A DNA stretch of 64,000 nt from Nocardioides marmoriginsengisoli (GCF_003725695.1 NZ_RJSE01000009.1:1-64000); one strand, 5' to 3'; shown: positions 25,197-33,528, counted from the first letter of the stretch. Notes: generated by a model from the sequence alone, not told the origin. Numbers and translations are program-made.

Positions 25197-26404
25197 CGTG
25201 CCGTCGTCTGCACCGGGAGGGACGCGTAGCCGCGCACGTTGGCCGAGTAGAACCGCTGCGGTTCGCCGTTCACCTCGATCGAGGAGCACTTCTCGACCAG
25301 CCGCTCGAGCGCGATCTTCGCCTCCAGCCGGGCCAGGTTCGCTCCCAGGCAGAAGTGCCGGCCGCCGCCGAACGCGATGTGCTTGGCGAGCTCGGCCTTG
25401 TCGCGGCGGATGTCGAAAGACTCGGCGTCGGTGAACACCTCGTGGTCGTGGTTCGCCGCGCCGATGTTGAACATCAGCTTCGACCCGGCCGGACAGGTGA
25501 CGCCGTCGACGGTGAAGTCCTTGACGGTCAGCCGGGCCAGCAGTTGGCTGGACGCCTCGAACCGCAGCGTCTCCTCGATCCAGGGCTCGACCAGGGACGC
25601 GTCGGCGAAGACGGCCGCCCGCTGCTCGGGGTGCTTGCTGATGTTGGCGACCGCGTTGCCGAGCAGCTTGGTAGTGGTCTCGTTGCCGGCGACGACCATC
25701 AGGAACAGGAACGCGGTGAGCTCCTGGTCGGTCATCCGCTGGCCCTCGTCCTCGGCGTTGATGAGGGCGGAGACCAGGTCGTCGGACGGGTTCGCCTTCC
25801 GGTCGGCGATCAGCTCGGCGTAGTAGCCGAACAACCAGCCGGCCGCCTCGAACCCGGCCGGTGGCACGTCGCGCAGGCCGTCTTCGCGCACCACCAGCAG
25901 GTCGGCATACGTGCGCACCTCGTCCCGGTCGGAGACCGGCACCCCGAGCATCTCGGAGATCACGTCCATCGGGAACTTGCCGGCGAAGTCGCCGATCCAG
26001 TCGAAGCTGCCGCGGGCGACGGCGGCGTCGAGGTACTGGTCGCTGATCTCGCGGATCCGCGGCTCCAGGTCAGCCACCCGCTTCGGGGTGAACCCGCGCG
26101 AGACCAGCTTGCGCAGTCGGGTCTGGTCCGGCGGGTCCATGCCGAGGAACGAGGTCACCAGGTAGGCACTCTCGTTCCAGGCGCTCGGGTCGAGCGAGAC
26201 GCCCATCTTGTTGGAGAACGTGTCGTCGGTGCGGAACGCCTTGTGCAGGTCCGCGTGCCGCGACATCACCCAGAAGTCGTGCTCCTCGTTGTGGTACAGC
26301 GGCGCCTCGTCCCTGAGGCGCGCGTACGTCGGGTACGGGTCGTCCTGGAGGGCGTGGTCGTAGTGGTCGAAGTTGATCGGGCACCGGCCCGCGTCGGTCG
26401 TCAT
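25193..26404 (-). CDS. Cytochrome P450 (CYP123-like position in CYP51 locus)
   Basis: A 403-residue soluble class I P450. It has I-helix AGNETT (239-244), the ExxR pair E278/R281, and the heme-binding loop FGGGRHFCLG with the Cys ligand C352. Electrons probably come from the 3Fe-4S ferredoxin of the same operon. In M. tuberculosis the P450 beside cyp51 is CYP123, and the position here corresponds; assignment to that family needs a comparison of full sequences. It overlaps the downstream unknown gene by four bases. Confidence 0.88.
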   Translation of the reverse strand: MTTDAGRCPINFDHYDHALQDDPYPTYARLRDEAPLYHNEEHDFWVMSRHADLHKAFRTDDTFSNKMGVSLDPSAWNESAYLVTSFLGMDPPDQTRLRKLVSRGFTPKRVADLEPRIREISDQYLDAAVARGSFDWIGDFAGKFPMDVISEMLGVPVSDRDEVRTYADLLVVREDGLRDVPPAGFEAAGWLFGYYAELIADRKANPSDDLVSALINAEDEGQRMTDQELTAFLFLMVVAGNETTTKLLGNAVANISKHPEQRAAVFADASLVEPWIEETLRFEASSQLLARLTVKDFTVDGVTCPAGSKLMFNIGAANHDHEVFTDAESFDIRRDKAELAKHIAFGGGRHFCLGANLARLEAKIALERLVEKCSSIEVNGEPQRFYSANVRGYASLPVQTTAR

Positions 26405-26405
26405 C

Positions 26406-26990
26406 TCAGTGACCTTCCATGATCACGGCCACGACATCGTCGAGGCGCTGGCCGAGCTCGTCGTACGTCATCAGGCCCATGCCGGCCTGCAGGAGGGCGC
26501 CGGAGAACGCGAAGGTAAGCGCCTCCATCACCCGCGGGTCGGCGGGTTCGCCGATCGCGTCGCGGAACCGGTTCACGAACTCGGCACCGATCACGATCCG
26601 CAACCGCTCGACCTCGGGGTCGGTGCCGAGCAGTGCGATGTTCGCTGCCGTCGCCAGGTTCGGCGAGCGGCCGAGCATGGTCGCGTAGTGCCGGGTGACG
26701 ACCCGGATCCGGTCGACAGGGGTCGCGCCCTCCGGCTCCGGGCCCGGCTCGGTGACGATCCGGCGCCAGAAGAGCTCCGCGAACAGGTGGTTCTTCGAGG
26801 CCAGGTAGGTGTACGCCGTCGCCGGCGAGACCCCCGCCCGCTGGGCGACCGTGCGGATCGTGAGCGCCTCCGGGCCGACCTCCTCCAGCTCGACCTCACC
26901 GGCGAGCAGGAGCTTCTCGACGGTCTCGACCTGGCGCGGGTTCAGGCCAAGACGCAGGTGCGAGGTCATCGGATCGGAGCCGGAAACCAC
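26406..26990 (-). CDS. TetR-family regulator of the CYP51 operon
   Basis: A 194-residue repressor-type protein. The N-terminal helix-turn-helix (about 28-60) contains LTIRTVAQRAGVSPATAYTYLASKNHLFAELF. The rest is an all-helical ligand domain. The start is GTG 26990, one base after the CMD stop, or ATG 26969. It is embedded in the operon it presumably controls. Its best candidate site is the TGGACA palindrome at 33499-33528 in front of the first gene. The ligand is unknown. Confidence 0.85.
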   Translation of the reverse strand: MVSGSDPMTSHLRLGLNPRQVETVEKLLLAGEVELEEVGPEALTIRTVAQRAGVSPATAYTYLASKNHLFAELFWRRIVTEPGPEPEGATPVDRIRVVTRHYATMLGRSPNLATAANIALLGTDPEVERLRIVIGAEFVNRFRDAIGEPADPRVMEALTFAFSGALLQAGMGLMTYDELGQRLDDVVAVIMEGH

Positions 26991-26991
26991 G

Positions 26992-27360
26992 TCAGCGACC
27001 CTTCGCGATCGTGTCCTCGACGAGGCTGTTCAGCCGGGCACCGACCGGCCAGCCGGCGTAGTGGCAGACCATGATGACGATCTCGCGGAGCTGGTCCGCG
27101 TCGAGCTCGCCGGCCTTGTACGCCGCCGGGATCTGGATCGAGAGCACGTCCTGAGCACCGTGGGTGCAGAGCATCCCGATCAGCAGCAGCCGGCGGTCGC
27201 GGTCGTCGAGGCCGGGGCGCCGCCAGATGTCGCCGAAGAGGTGGTCCGCGGTGTAGCGGAAGAAGTCCCCCTCCATGTCGTTCATCTCGAAGCCGTAGAC
27301 CTGCTCCATCTTCTCCAGGCCGCTGCGGCGGATCTCGGGAAGGTCGTCGAACTTGCCCAT
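26992..27360 (-). CDS. Carboxymuconolactone decarboxylase family protein
   Basis: A 122-residue all-helical CMD/AhpD-superfamily protein, with RDRRLLLIGMLCTHGAQDVLSIQIPAAYKAGEL and REIVIMVCHYAGWP. The CxxC pair of AhpD peroxidases is absent, so it is closer to the decarboxylase-type members. It matches the position of the CMD gene in the mycobacterial cyp51 region. Its reaction there is not established. One base separates it from the upstream dehydrogenase gene. Confidence 0.87.
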   Translation of the reverse strand: MGKFDDLPEIRRSGLEKMEQVYGFEMNDMEGDFFRYTADHLFGDIWRRPGLDDRDRRLLLIGMLCTHGAQDVLSIQIPAAYKAGELDADQLREIVIMVCHYAGWPVGARLNSLVEDTIAKGR

Positions 27361-27361
27361 C

Positions 27362-28222
27362 TCAGTTCTCCTCGTCCTCGGTCGGGGCCGGCAGTCCCAG
27401 CGCGCCCCGCAGGTTGTCCTGCGCGAAGCGCGCCATCGGCACCTCGACCCCGAGCCGGTCGGCCAGCTCGATCGCGTGGCCCAGGTCTTTCGCGCCCAGC
27501 GCGTGCACGTGCTCGAAGATCGAGACCCAGCCGTCGCCGGGCTCCATCTCCTGGGCGGTGCTGCGGTGCATGATCGCTCCGGGACCGCCGGTGATCGAGT
27601 CGGTGTGGCGGACCACCCGGCCCAGCGCCTGCAGGTCGATCCCGGACGCCTCGGCCAGGCGGAGCGCCTCGCCGGTCGCGGTGAACGCGACGAAGTGCAG
27701 CAGGTTGCGGGCGAGCTTGGCCGCCGTACCGTTGCCGGCCGGTCCGCAGTGCACGACCTCGCTGCCCATCAGCGCGAACGGGCCGCTCACCGCGGCGAAG
27801 GCTTCGTCGCTGCCGCCCACCATGATCGCCAGGGTGCCGGCGTCGGCCCCCATCGCGCCGCCGCTCACCGGGGCGTCCACGAAGAGCAGGTCGTGCCGGC
27901 CGGCGAGGTCCTCGAGCCGCGGAGGCAGGTCCGGAGAGATCGTCGAGTGCACCGCGACGACGGTGCCCGGACGGGCCGCTCCGAGGATCTCCCCCATCAC
28001 CTCGCGGACCTGGTCGTCGGTGTTCACCATCACCGAGATCACCCCGCACTCGGCGGCCAGCCCGGCGACGCTCGCCGCGATGCGGGCGCCGGCCTTCTCG
28101 GCGTCGGCGAGCGGCTCGGGGGCGAGGTCGAAGACGGTGAGCCCGCCCTCCCAGCCGGCGAGCCGGAGCGCCATCGGCTTCCCGATGTTGCCCAGGCCGA
28201 TGAATCCCACACGCTGACTCAT
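27362..28222 (-). CDS. 3-hydroxyisobutyrate dehydrogenase-family oxidoreductase
   Basis: A 286-residue beta-hydroxyacid dehydrogenase with the N-terminal NAD(P) fold VGFIGLGNIGKPMA (about 5-18), the substrate-binding motif DAPVSGGAMGA, and the catalytic Lys region GTAAKLARN. Family members oxidise hydroxyacids or reduce succinate semialdehyde-like compounds. The ATG overlaps the stop of the upstream SDR (ATGA). Confidence 0.88.
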   Translation of the reverse strand: MSQRVGFIGLGNIGKPMALRLAGWEGGLTVFDLAPEPLADAEKAGARIAASVAGLAAECGVISVMVNTDDQVREVMGEILGAARPGTVVAVHSTISPDLPPRLEDLAGRHDLLFVDAPVSGGAMGADAGTLAIMVGGSDEAFAAVSGPFALMGSEVVHCGPAGNGTAAKLARNLLHFVAFTATGEALRLAEASGIDLQALGRVVRHTDSITGGPGAIMHRSTAQEMEPGDGWVSIFEHVHALGAKDLGHAIELADRLGVEVPMARFAQDNLRGALGLPAPTEDEEN

Positions 28223-28968
28223 GCGCGGAAGACCTGCCCGCCGTCGACGTCGAGGATCTGCGCGGTCACCCAGGACGCCTCGTCGGAGAGCAGGAACAGG
28301 CAGGCGCCGACCATGTCCTCGGGCTGGCCGATCCGCTTGATCGCGAGGCTGTTCTTCACGATGTCGTGAGCCGCGTCGCCGGCCTGGGTGCGGGTGGCGG
28401 CGGTGTCGACCGGACCGGGAGCGATCGCGTTGACCCGGATGTTCTGGCCGCCGAGCTCGTGGGCGAGCTGCTGGGTGAGGCCGTTGATGCCGACCTTCGC
28501 GAGACCGTAGAAGCCCGAGTAGAGCCAGGCCGCCGTCGAGGACTGGTTGACGATCGAGCCGCCGCCGCGCTTGGCCATGTGGCCGTAGACCGCACGGGTG
28601 ACGACCAGGGCGCCGTCCATGTTCACGCTCATGAACTTCTTGTAGTAGTCCCAGTCGACGGTGATCAGCAGGTCGAAGGCCATGTCGCCGTAGATCGCGG
28701 CGTTGTTGACCAGCAGGTCGATGCCGCCGAACGCCTCGACCGCCGCGTCGGCCATCGCCGTGGCGGAGGCGGCGTCGGCGACGTCGGTCCGGACGAAGAT
28801 CGCCTGGCCGCCGGCGCCCTCGATGGCCGCGACGACCTGCTTGCCGGAGTCCTCGTTGAGGTCGGCCACGACCACGGCCGCGCCCTCGGCGGCGAGCGCC
28901 TTGGCGTAGGCCTCGCCGATGCCCTGGGCGGCGCCGGTGACGATGGCGACCTTGTCGGTGAAACGCAT
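28219..28968 (-). CDS. Short-chain dehydrogenase/reductase
   Basis: A 249-residue classical SDR with cofactor loop TGAAQGIGEAYA, the NNA motif (NNAAIYG), and the catalytic Ser-Tyr-Lys set in NQSSTAAWLYSGFYGLAKVG. It probably oxidises a hydroxyl or reduces a ketone with NAD(H). It is 12 bases downstream of the aldehyde dehydrogenase and overlaps the next gene by four bases. Its counterpart in the mycobacterial locus also follows an aldehyde dehydrogenase. Confidence 0.9.
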   Translation of the reverse strand: MRFTDKVAIVTGAAQGIGEAYAKALAAEGAAVVVADLNEDSGKQVVAAIEGAGGQAIFVRTDVADAASATAMADAAVEAFGGIDLLVNNAAIYGDMAFDLLITVDWDYYKKFMSVNMDGALVVTRAVYGHMAKRGGGSIVNQSSTAAWLYSGFYGLAKVGINGLTQQLAHELGGQNIRVNAIAPGPVDTAATRTQAGDAAHDIVKNSLAIKRIGQPEDMVGACLFLLSDEASWVTAQILDVDGGQVFRA

Positions 28969-28980
28969 CTCTCTACTCCC

Positions 28981-30435
28981 TTACGCCGGTTCGGCGATCG
29001 TTTTCGTCTCCAGGTACTCCTCGAACCCGGCGACGCCCATCTCCCGGCCGATGCCGGATTGCTTGTAGCCGCCGAAGGGGGCGTCCGGGCTGAACCAGAC
29101 GCCGCCGTTGACGGCGAGGGTGCCGGTGCGGATCCGGGCGGCGACCGCCTTGGCCCGCTCCAGCGAGCCCGAGTCGACCGAGCCCGAGAGCCCGTACGCC
29201 GAGTCGTTCGCGATCCGGACGGCATCGTCGTCACCGTCGTGCGGGATGACGACCAGCACCGGCCCGAAGATCTCCTCCTGCGCCAGCCGCGAGGAGTTGT
29301 CGAGCCCGGCGACGACGGTCGGCTCGATCCAGTAGCCGTCCTGGTCGATCACCTTGCCGCCGGTGGCGAAGGTGCCACCCTCCTCGACGGCGAGCTTCAG
29401 GTAGCCCTCGACCCGGTCGCGCTGGACCGCCGAGATCACCGGGCCGCAGATCGTGCCCGGGTCGGTCGGGTCCTTGGCGCCGATCGACTCCATCGTCGCG
29501 GCGGCCACCTGCACCGCTTCGTCGTACCGGTCGCGCGGGACCACCAGCCGGGTGGTGATCGCGCAGCCCTGGCCGGCGTGGATGCAGGCGGCGAAGGCGG
29601 TGGCGCCCGCGACCGCGGCGACGTCGGCGTCGTCGAGCGCGATCGCGGCGGACTTGCCGCCGAGCTCGAGGAAGACCTTCTTCAGCGTCGGCGCCGCGGC
29701 CGCCATGATCGCACGGCCCGTCTGGGTCGACCCGGTGAAGGAGACCATGTCGATCCGCGGGTCGGTGGTGAGCACCGCGGCGACGGCGTTGTCCTTCGGG
29801 GCGACGACGTTGAAGACGCCCGCCGGGATGTCGGTGTGCTCGGCCACCAGCCGACCCAGCTCGTAGGCCAGCCACGGGGTGTCCGGGGCCGGCTTGAGCA
29901 CCACGGTGCAACCCGCGGCGAGGGCCGGAGCGACCTTGGCGAGGTTGATCTGGGTGGGCACGTTCCAGGGCGTGATCGCGGCGACGACGCCGACCGGCTC
30001 CCGTCGTACGGTCCGGCGACTGGGGATGCCCATCGGCGAGGCGACCCCGAGGTCGGTCTCGAACTCGTAGGCCTCGGCGGTGTCGGCGACGAAGGTCAGC
30101 CCGTCGACCGGGCCGTCGAACCCGGCCGCGCCGATCATGAAGCCCGGCATCCCGACCTCGGCCGTGGTGAGCGCCTTGAAGTCGTCGGCGTGGTCGTAGA
30201 GGGCCTGCTGGAGCTGGCGGATGCAGCGGACCCGGAGCTCCAGGTTCGTCGACCAGTCGGTCCCGTCGAAGGTACGGCGGGCGGCCGCGATCGCCGCCTC
30301 GACGTCGCCCGCGGTGCTGTCCGGGGCCTGGCCGATCTCGACGCCGGTGGCCGGGTTGAGGATCGGGTACGTCGCCCCGTCGCTCGCCGGGACCAGCTTG
30401 CCGTCGATCAGCTGGAGCGGTGCCGGCGTACTCAC
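28981..30435 (-). CDS. NAD-dependent aldehyde dehydrogenase
   Basis: A 484-residue ALDH. The Asn loop is TPWNVPTQINLAKV, the cofactor-loop glycine motif SFTGSTQTGR, the general base sits in FLELGGKSA, and the nucleophilic Cys in HAGQGCAITTR, with EEIFGPVL after it. It oxidises an aldehyde to an acid, for example a product of P450 side-chain oxidation. The start is GTG 30435, which overlaps the upstream stop (GTGA) and agrees with normal ALDH length. Confidence 0.92.
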   Translation of the reverse strand: MSTPAPLQLIDGKLVPASDGATYPILNPATGVEIGQAPDSTAGDVEAAIAAARRTFDGTDWSTNLELRVRCIRQLQQALYDHADDFKALTTAEVGMPGFMIGAAGFDGPVDGLTFVADTAEAYEFETDLGVASPMGIPSRRTVRREPVGVVAAITPWNVPTQINLAKVAPALAAGCTVVLKPAPDTPWLAYELGRLVAEHTDIPAGVFNVVAPKDNAVAAVLTTDPRIDMVSFTGSTQTGRAIMAAAAPTLKKVFLELGGKSAAIALDDADVAAVAGATAFAACIHAGQGCAITTRLVVPRDRYDEAVQVAAATMESIGAKDPTDPGTICGPVISAVQRDRVEGYLKLAVEEGGTFATGGKVIDQDGYWIEPTVVAGLDNSSRLAQEEIFGPVLVVIPHDGDDDAVRIANDSAYGLSGSVDSGSLERAKAVAARIRTGTLAVNGGVWFSPDAPFGGYKQSGIGREMGVAGFEEYLETKTIAEPA

Positions 30436-31085
30436 TTCTCGACCTCCGTCCCACCGGTCGTCGAGACGTCGGTCGGTGCCTGCGTGAGGTAGTCCCCGCG
30501 CTCGACCGGCGGCGGCCAGACCGGCGAGGGGATGTCCTCGTAGTGGTAGTGCCCGGGCACCCCGTGCCCGGCGACCGACATCCGCTTGAGCAGCGTGTCC
30601 GGCGCCTTGTCCGCCTTGATGATCTCGATGAACGTGTGCGAGGTCGACGGCATGTCGAACCAGTCCCGCTGCCAGGCGAACTTCAGCTTGCCGGCGTCCT
30701 CCCCCTCGGTCTGGCGCTCGACGCCGAACCAGGAGCCGCCGATGCCGAGGATCTCGAACTCCTTGCCGGCGTCGTCGAGGATGCCGGACTTCTGCTTCCA
30801 GAAGCCGACGATCATGCCCTTGGCGTCGTCGATCAGCGAGGCCTGGTAGTCGTAGTGCCAACCATCGAGGCCGTCCATCTCGATGCCGATCGCCCAGTCC
30901 CGGATCTGGTCGCGGCCGACGGCCATGAAGTGCTCGTCGGGCGAGTACATCCAGCCGTACGTCGCGTCGACGGCGTAGTGCTCGGCCATGATCCGCCAGT
31001 CGCCGATCCGCTCGGCCTCGCGGTTGACGGCCAGCCAGGAGTCCCAGAACTCCTCGAGCTCGGCGCGGGTGAAGTCTGTACTCAT
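30432..31085 (-). CDS. NTF2/SnoaL-like protein of the CYP51 operon
   Basis: A 217-residue protein of the NTF2-like alpha+beta-barrel superfamily. The core includes DWRIMAEHYAVDATYGWMYSPDE and an aromatic-rich pocket (GWHYDYQASL, GSWFGVERQ). NTF2-fold proteins include ketosteroid isomerases, and an NTF2-like protein also sits beside cyp51 in M. tuberculosis; catalytic residues cannot be assigned here. The ATG shares a base with the ferredoxin stop. The last 15 residues come from a low-complexity TDVSTTGGTEVEK tail related to the local dispersed repeat. Confidence 0.75.
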   Translation of the reverse strand: MSTDFTRAELEEFWDSWLAVNREAERIGDWRIMAEHYAVDATYGWMYSPDEHFMAVGRDQIRDWAIGIEMDGLDGWHYDYQASLIDDAKGMIVGFWKQKSGILDDAGKEFEILGIGGSWFGVERQTEGEDAGKLKFAWQRDWFDMPSTSHTFIEIIKADKAPDTLLKRMSVAGHGVPGHYHYEDIPSPVWPPPVERGDYLTQAPTDVSTTGGTEVEK

Positions 31086-31285
31086 CAATCCTCCAGTGAG
31101 AGAGCCATAGCGGGGCAGTACTTGATCGCCTGGAGCACCTGCGGGCGCAGGTCCTCGGGCGGGGTCTCGTCGAGCAGCACGACCTTGTCCTCGGCGTCGT
31201 TCAGGCCGAAGACCTCCGGCGCCTCGAACTGGCACATCTGGTGTCCCTGGCAGAGCTCCAGGTCGGCGGTCACCTTCACGGGCAC
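31085..31285 (-). CDS. 3Fe-4S ferredoxin
   Basis: A 66-residue electron carrier. The cluster ligands are C12 and C18 in CQGHQMC, where H15 replaces the usual Cys, and C57 in YCPAMAL; this is the 3Fe-4S P450-ferredoxin pattern. It lies one base downstream of CYP51 and is its natural electron donor, as in M. tuberculosis. The start is GTG 31285. Confidence 0.93.
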   Translation of the reverse strand: MPVKVTADLELCQGHQMCQFEAPEVFGLNDAEDKVVLLDETPPEDLRPQVLQAIKYCPAMALSLED

Positions 31286-31286
31286 G

Positions 31287-32711
31287 TCACCGCGTCTCGA
31301 CAGGCTCGACGTCCGGGCGGCGCTTCCGGTAGCGGACCTTCGCCGGACTGGCGAGCTGGATCACCATCTTCGAGGTGTCGTCGGCGTAGGACTCCGAGGG
31401 CTGCGTCATCTCGAAGGTGTAGTCGCGCAGCAGCACCGAGAAGATCGCCTTGAGCTGCATCATCGCGAACGCGTTGCCGACGCAGCGGTGCTTGCCGGCA
31501 CCGAACGGGATCCAGGTCCAGCGGTTCTGCAGGTCGGCCTGGTTCGGGTCCAGGTAGCGGCCCGGGTCGAAGGCGTCGGGGTCCGGGAAGTCCTCGGCGA
31601 TCCGGTTGGAGACCCGCGGGCTGGAGCCGACCATGGTGCCGGCCGGGAGCACGTGGCCGCCGATCTCGAACTCCTCCTGCGCCACCCGCAGCAGCAGGAT
31701 CAGCGGCGGGTGCAGGCGCAAGGTCTCCTTGAGCGTGGCCTCCAGGTTCGGGATCGAACGCAGCGCCTGGAACGACACTTCGCTGCCATCGGCGTACAGG
31801 TCGTCGAGCTCGGCCACGATGCCGGCCATCACCGACGGGTTGCGGAGCAGCTCGATCAGGGTCCAGGCCGCCGTACCGGAGGAGGTGTGGTGCCCGGCGA
31901 ACATCATCGAGATGAACATCCCGGTGATCTGGTCGGCGGTGAAGTGGTCGGTGCCGTCCTCGTTCTTCAGCGAGATCAGGATGTCGAGCAGGTCCCGGTC
32001 CTCGCGGGCGACCTTGCCGCGGACGTGGCGCTTGTCGATGATCGCCTGGACCAGGTCGACCAGCTTGAGCCGGGCGGCGTCGCGGATCTCGAAGGACTCG
32101 ACGCCCTCCATGTACGGGTCGACGTACGCCAGCGCGTCGGTGCCGCGCTCGAGCTCGTGGTAGTACTCGGCGAACCGGCCGTCGAGCTCGGAGCGGAACG
32201 GCATCCCGATCAGGCAGGCCGAGGTCGTGTAGATGGTGAGCTCGGCGAAGAACGCCAGCAGGTCGATCTCACCTTCCTCGCCCCAGCCGGCGACCATCTG
32301 GTTGATCTCGTTCTCGATGGTGGCCGCGTGGCCGCGCATCATCTCGCCCTTGAGCGCCTGGTTCTTCAGGGCCTCCTGGCGCTGCTCCGGGGTGGTGTCG
32401 AAGACGACGCCCTTGCCGAAGATCGGGGTCATGAACGGGTACGCCGCCGCCTGGTCGAGGATCTCGTCGGGCGCCCGGAAGAAGGCCTCGTTCGCCTCGG
32501 CACCGGTGACCAGGACGACGTCGCGGTCGGCGAGGCGGAAGCGGCCGATGTCGCCGCATTCGTCGCGGACCCGGTGCAGCAGGTCGATCGGGTCGTCGCG
32601 GAGGTCCTCGAGGTGGCCGTGCTCGCTCTCGGGGAAGCGGCGCGAGACCTCGGGGATCGCTGTGATGCCGACCGTCGCGTCCCCGGACGTCGAGCCTGTC
32701 GAGACGCTCAC
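31287..32711 (-). CDS. cyp51: CYP51, sterol 14-alpha-demethylase
   Basis: A 474-residue P450 closely resembling mycobacterial CYP51B1 along its length. The CYP51 B-helix/BC-loop signature YPFMTPIFGKGVVFD is at 91-105, the I-helix FAGHHTSSGT at 271-280, ExxR at E329/R332, and the heme loop FGAGKHRC with C410. It removes the 14-alpha-methyl group from lanosterol-like sterols in three oxidation steps. The start is GTG 32711 (GGAGGAG upstream), overlapping the SDR stop. Both termini are odd: residues 3-10 (VSTGSTSG) and the tail DVEPVET are encoded by inverted copies of one 23-bp repeat. Confidence 0.95.
   Translation of the reverse strand: MSVSTGSTSGDATVGITAIPEVSRRFPESEHGHLEDLRDDPIDLLHRVRDECGDIGRFRLADRDVVLVTGAEANEAFFRAPDEILDQAAAYPFMTPIFGKGVVFDTTPEQRQEALKNQALKGEMMRGHAATIENEINQMVAGWGEEGEIDLLAFFAELTIYTTSACLIGMPFRSELDGRFAEYYHELERGTDALAYVDPYMEGVESFEIRDAARLKLVDLVQAIIDKRHVRGKVAREDRDLLDILISLKNEDGTDHFTADQITGMFISMMFAGHHTSSGTAAWTLIELLRNPSVMAGIVAELDDLYADGSEVSFQALRSIPNLEATLKETLRLHPPLILLLRVAQEEFEIGGHVLPAGTMVGSSPRVSNRIAEDFPDPDAFDPGRYLDPNQADLQNRWTWIPFGAGKHRCVGNAFAMMQLKAIFSVLLRDYTFEMTQPSESYADDTSKMVIQLASPAKVRYRKRRPDVEPVETR
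31294..31316 (+). repeat. 23-bp dispersed repeat, copy 1
   Basis: It begins GTCTCGACAGGCTCGACG. The reverse complement occurs without mismatch at 32683-32705, and a near-copy lies at 56933. Here it encodes the last residues of CYP51 (DVEPVET). Confidence 0.85.
32683..32705 (-). repeat. 23-bp dispersed repeat, copy 2 (inverted)
   Basis: An exact reverse complement of 31294-31316. It encodes the N-terminal VSTGSTSG of CYP51, so the gene is bounded by a perfect inverted repeat. Confidence 0.85.
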
Positions 32712-33484
32712 TTCTCCTCCAAAGGTGCTTCGGGGTTCACTTCGATCAGGTTCAGGTGCACGCCACGCGGCGCGCTGACGACGGTCGCGATCGCGTCGGC
32801 GAGCGCCTTCGGCTTGAGGAAGTGCGAGTGCCGGGCCAGGCCGAACTTGATCCAGCCGGTGAGCACGTCGCCGGCGGCGGCGTCCTCCCAGTCGGTGCCC
32901 ATCTCGCTCCAGGTCGGGCCGGGTCGGACGATGCTGACCCGGACGCCGGAGCCCTCGAGCTCCATCTGCATCGCGTGCGCCATCCCCTCGAGCCCCCACT
33001 TGCCGGCCGCGTACGACGACATGAACGGCCGGGCACGGACGGCGACGTCGGAGCTGACGAAGAGCACGTCCCCGCGCTGCCGCTCGACCATCCCGGGCAC
33101 GAACGCGCGGACGAGCCGGTGCGCCCCGAGCAGGTTGAGGTCGATCTCGGTGGCGAACCGCTCGGTATCGACCTCGTGGATGATCCCGGGTGAGACGTGC
33201 CCGGCGTTCGAGACCAGCACCTCGACGTCACCGAAGTCGGTCGCGACCGCCTTGGCGAACGCGTCGACCGAGTGCTGGTCGGTGACGTCCAGCGGGTGCG
33301 CGATCGCCTCGCCGCCCTCGGCCCGGATCTTCTCGACGATCTCCGCGCACTTGTCGACCCGGCGGGCGCCGAGCGCGACCGGGAAGCCGGCCGCGGCGAG
33401 GGTCAGCGCGGTGGTCGCGCCGATCCCCGAGGAGGCACCGCTGACGACGGCGGGGCGACGGTCGGGGTGAACAGGCTTGGGCAT
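32708..33484 (-). CDS. Short-chain dehydrogenase/reductase heading the CYP51 operon
   Basis: A 258-residue classical SDR with cofactor loop SGASSGIGATTALTLAAAGFP, a VSNAG motif, and the catalytic set with FVSSDVA, S-S-Y-A-A-G-K (SSYAAGKWGLEGMA). It corresponds to the SDR that precedes cyp51 in M. tuberculosis. It probably acts on an alcohol or ketone of the same terpenoid or steroid substrate. It is the first gene of the run, 14 bases after the TGGACA palindrome on the minus strand. Confidence 0.9.
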   Translation of the reverse strand: MPKPVHPDRRPAVVSGASSGIGATTALTLAAAGFPVALGARRVDKCAEIVEKIRAEGGEAIAHPLDVTDQHSVDAFAKAVATDFGDVEVLVSNAGHVSPGIIHEVDTERFATEIDLNLLGAHRLVRAFVPGMVERQRGDVLFVSSDVAVRARPFMSSYAAGKWGLEGMAHAMQMELEGSGVRVSIVRPGPTWSEMGTDWEDAAAGDVLTGWIKFGLARHSHFLKPKALADAIATVVSAPRGVHLNLIEVNPEAPLEEK

Positions 33485-33498
33485 GAGGTGAGAGCCTT

Positions 33499-33528
33499 AC
33501 TGGACACTTGATTGGACAGGTGTCCAGT
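33499..33528. promoter_or_regulatory. TGGACA palindromic operator of the CYP51 operon
   Basis: A 9-bp perfect inverted repeat, ACTGGACAC (33499-33507) and GTGTCCAGT (33520-33528), has a 12-base spacer. Within it lies a second perfect palindrome TGGACA-GG-TGTCCA (33513-33526), giving three half-sites in all. It lies 14 bases upstream of the first gene and suits a TetR-type dimer. Confidence 0.75.

Noticed and set aside
30436-30478. Further copy of the 23-bp dispersed repeat at the end of the NTF2-like gene
   Set aside because: Only short parts (GTCTCGACGACC) resemble it; similarity is too weak to call a copy.
30420-33470. A 1016-codon plus-strand open frame opposite the CYP51 operon
   Set aside because: It lies antisense to recognisable enzymes with intact motifs and its own translation is compositionally shadow-like.
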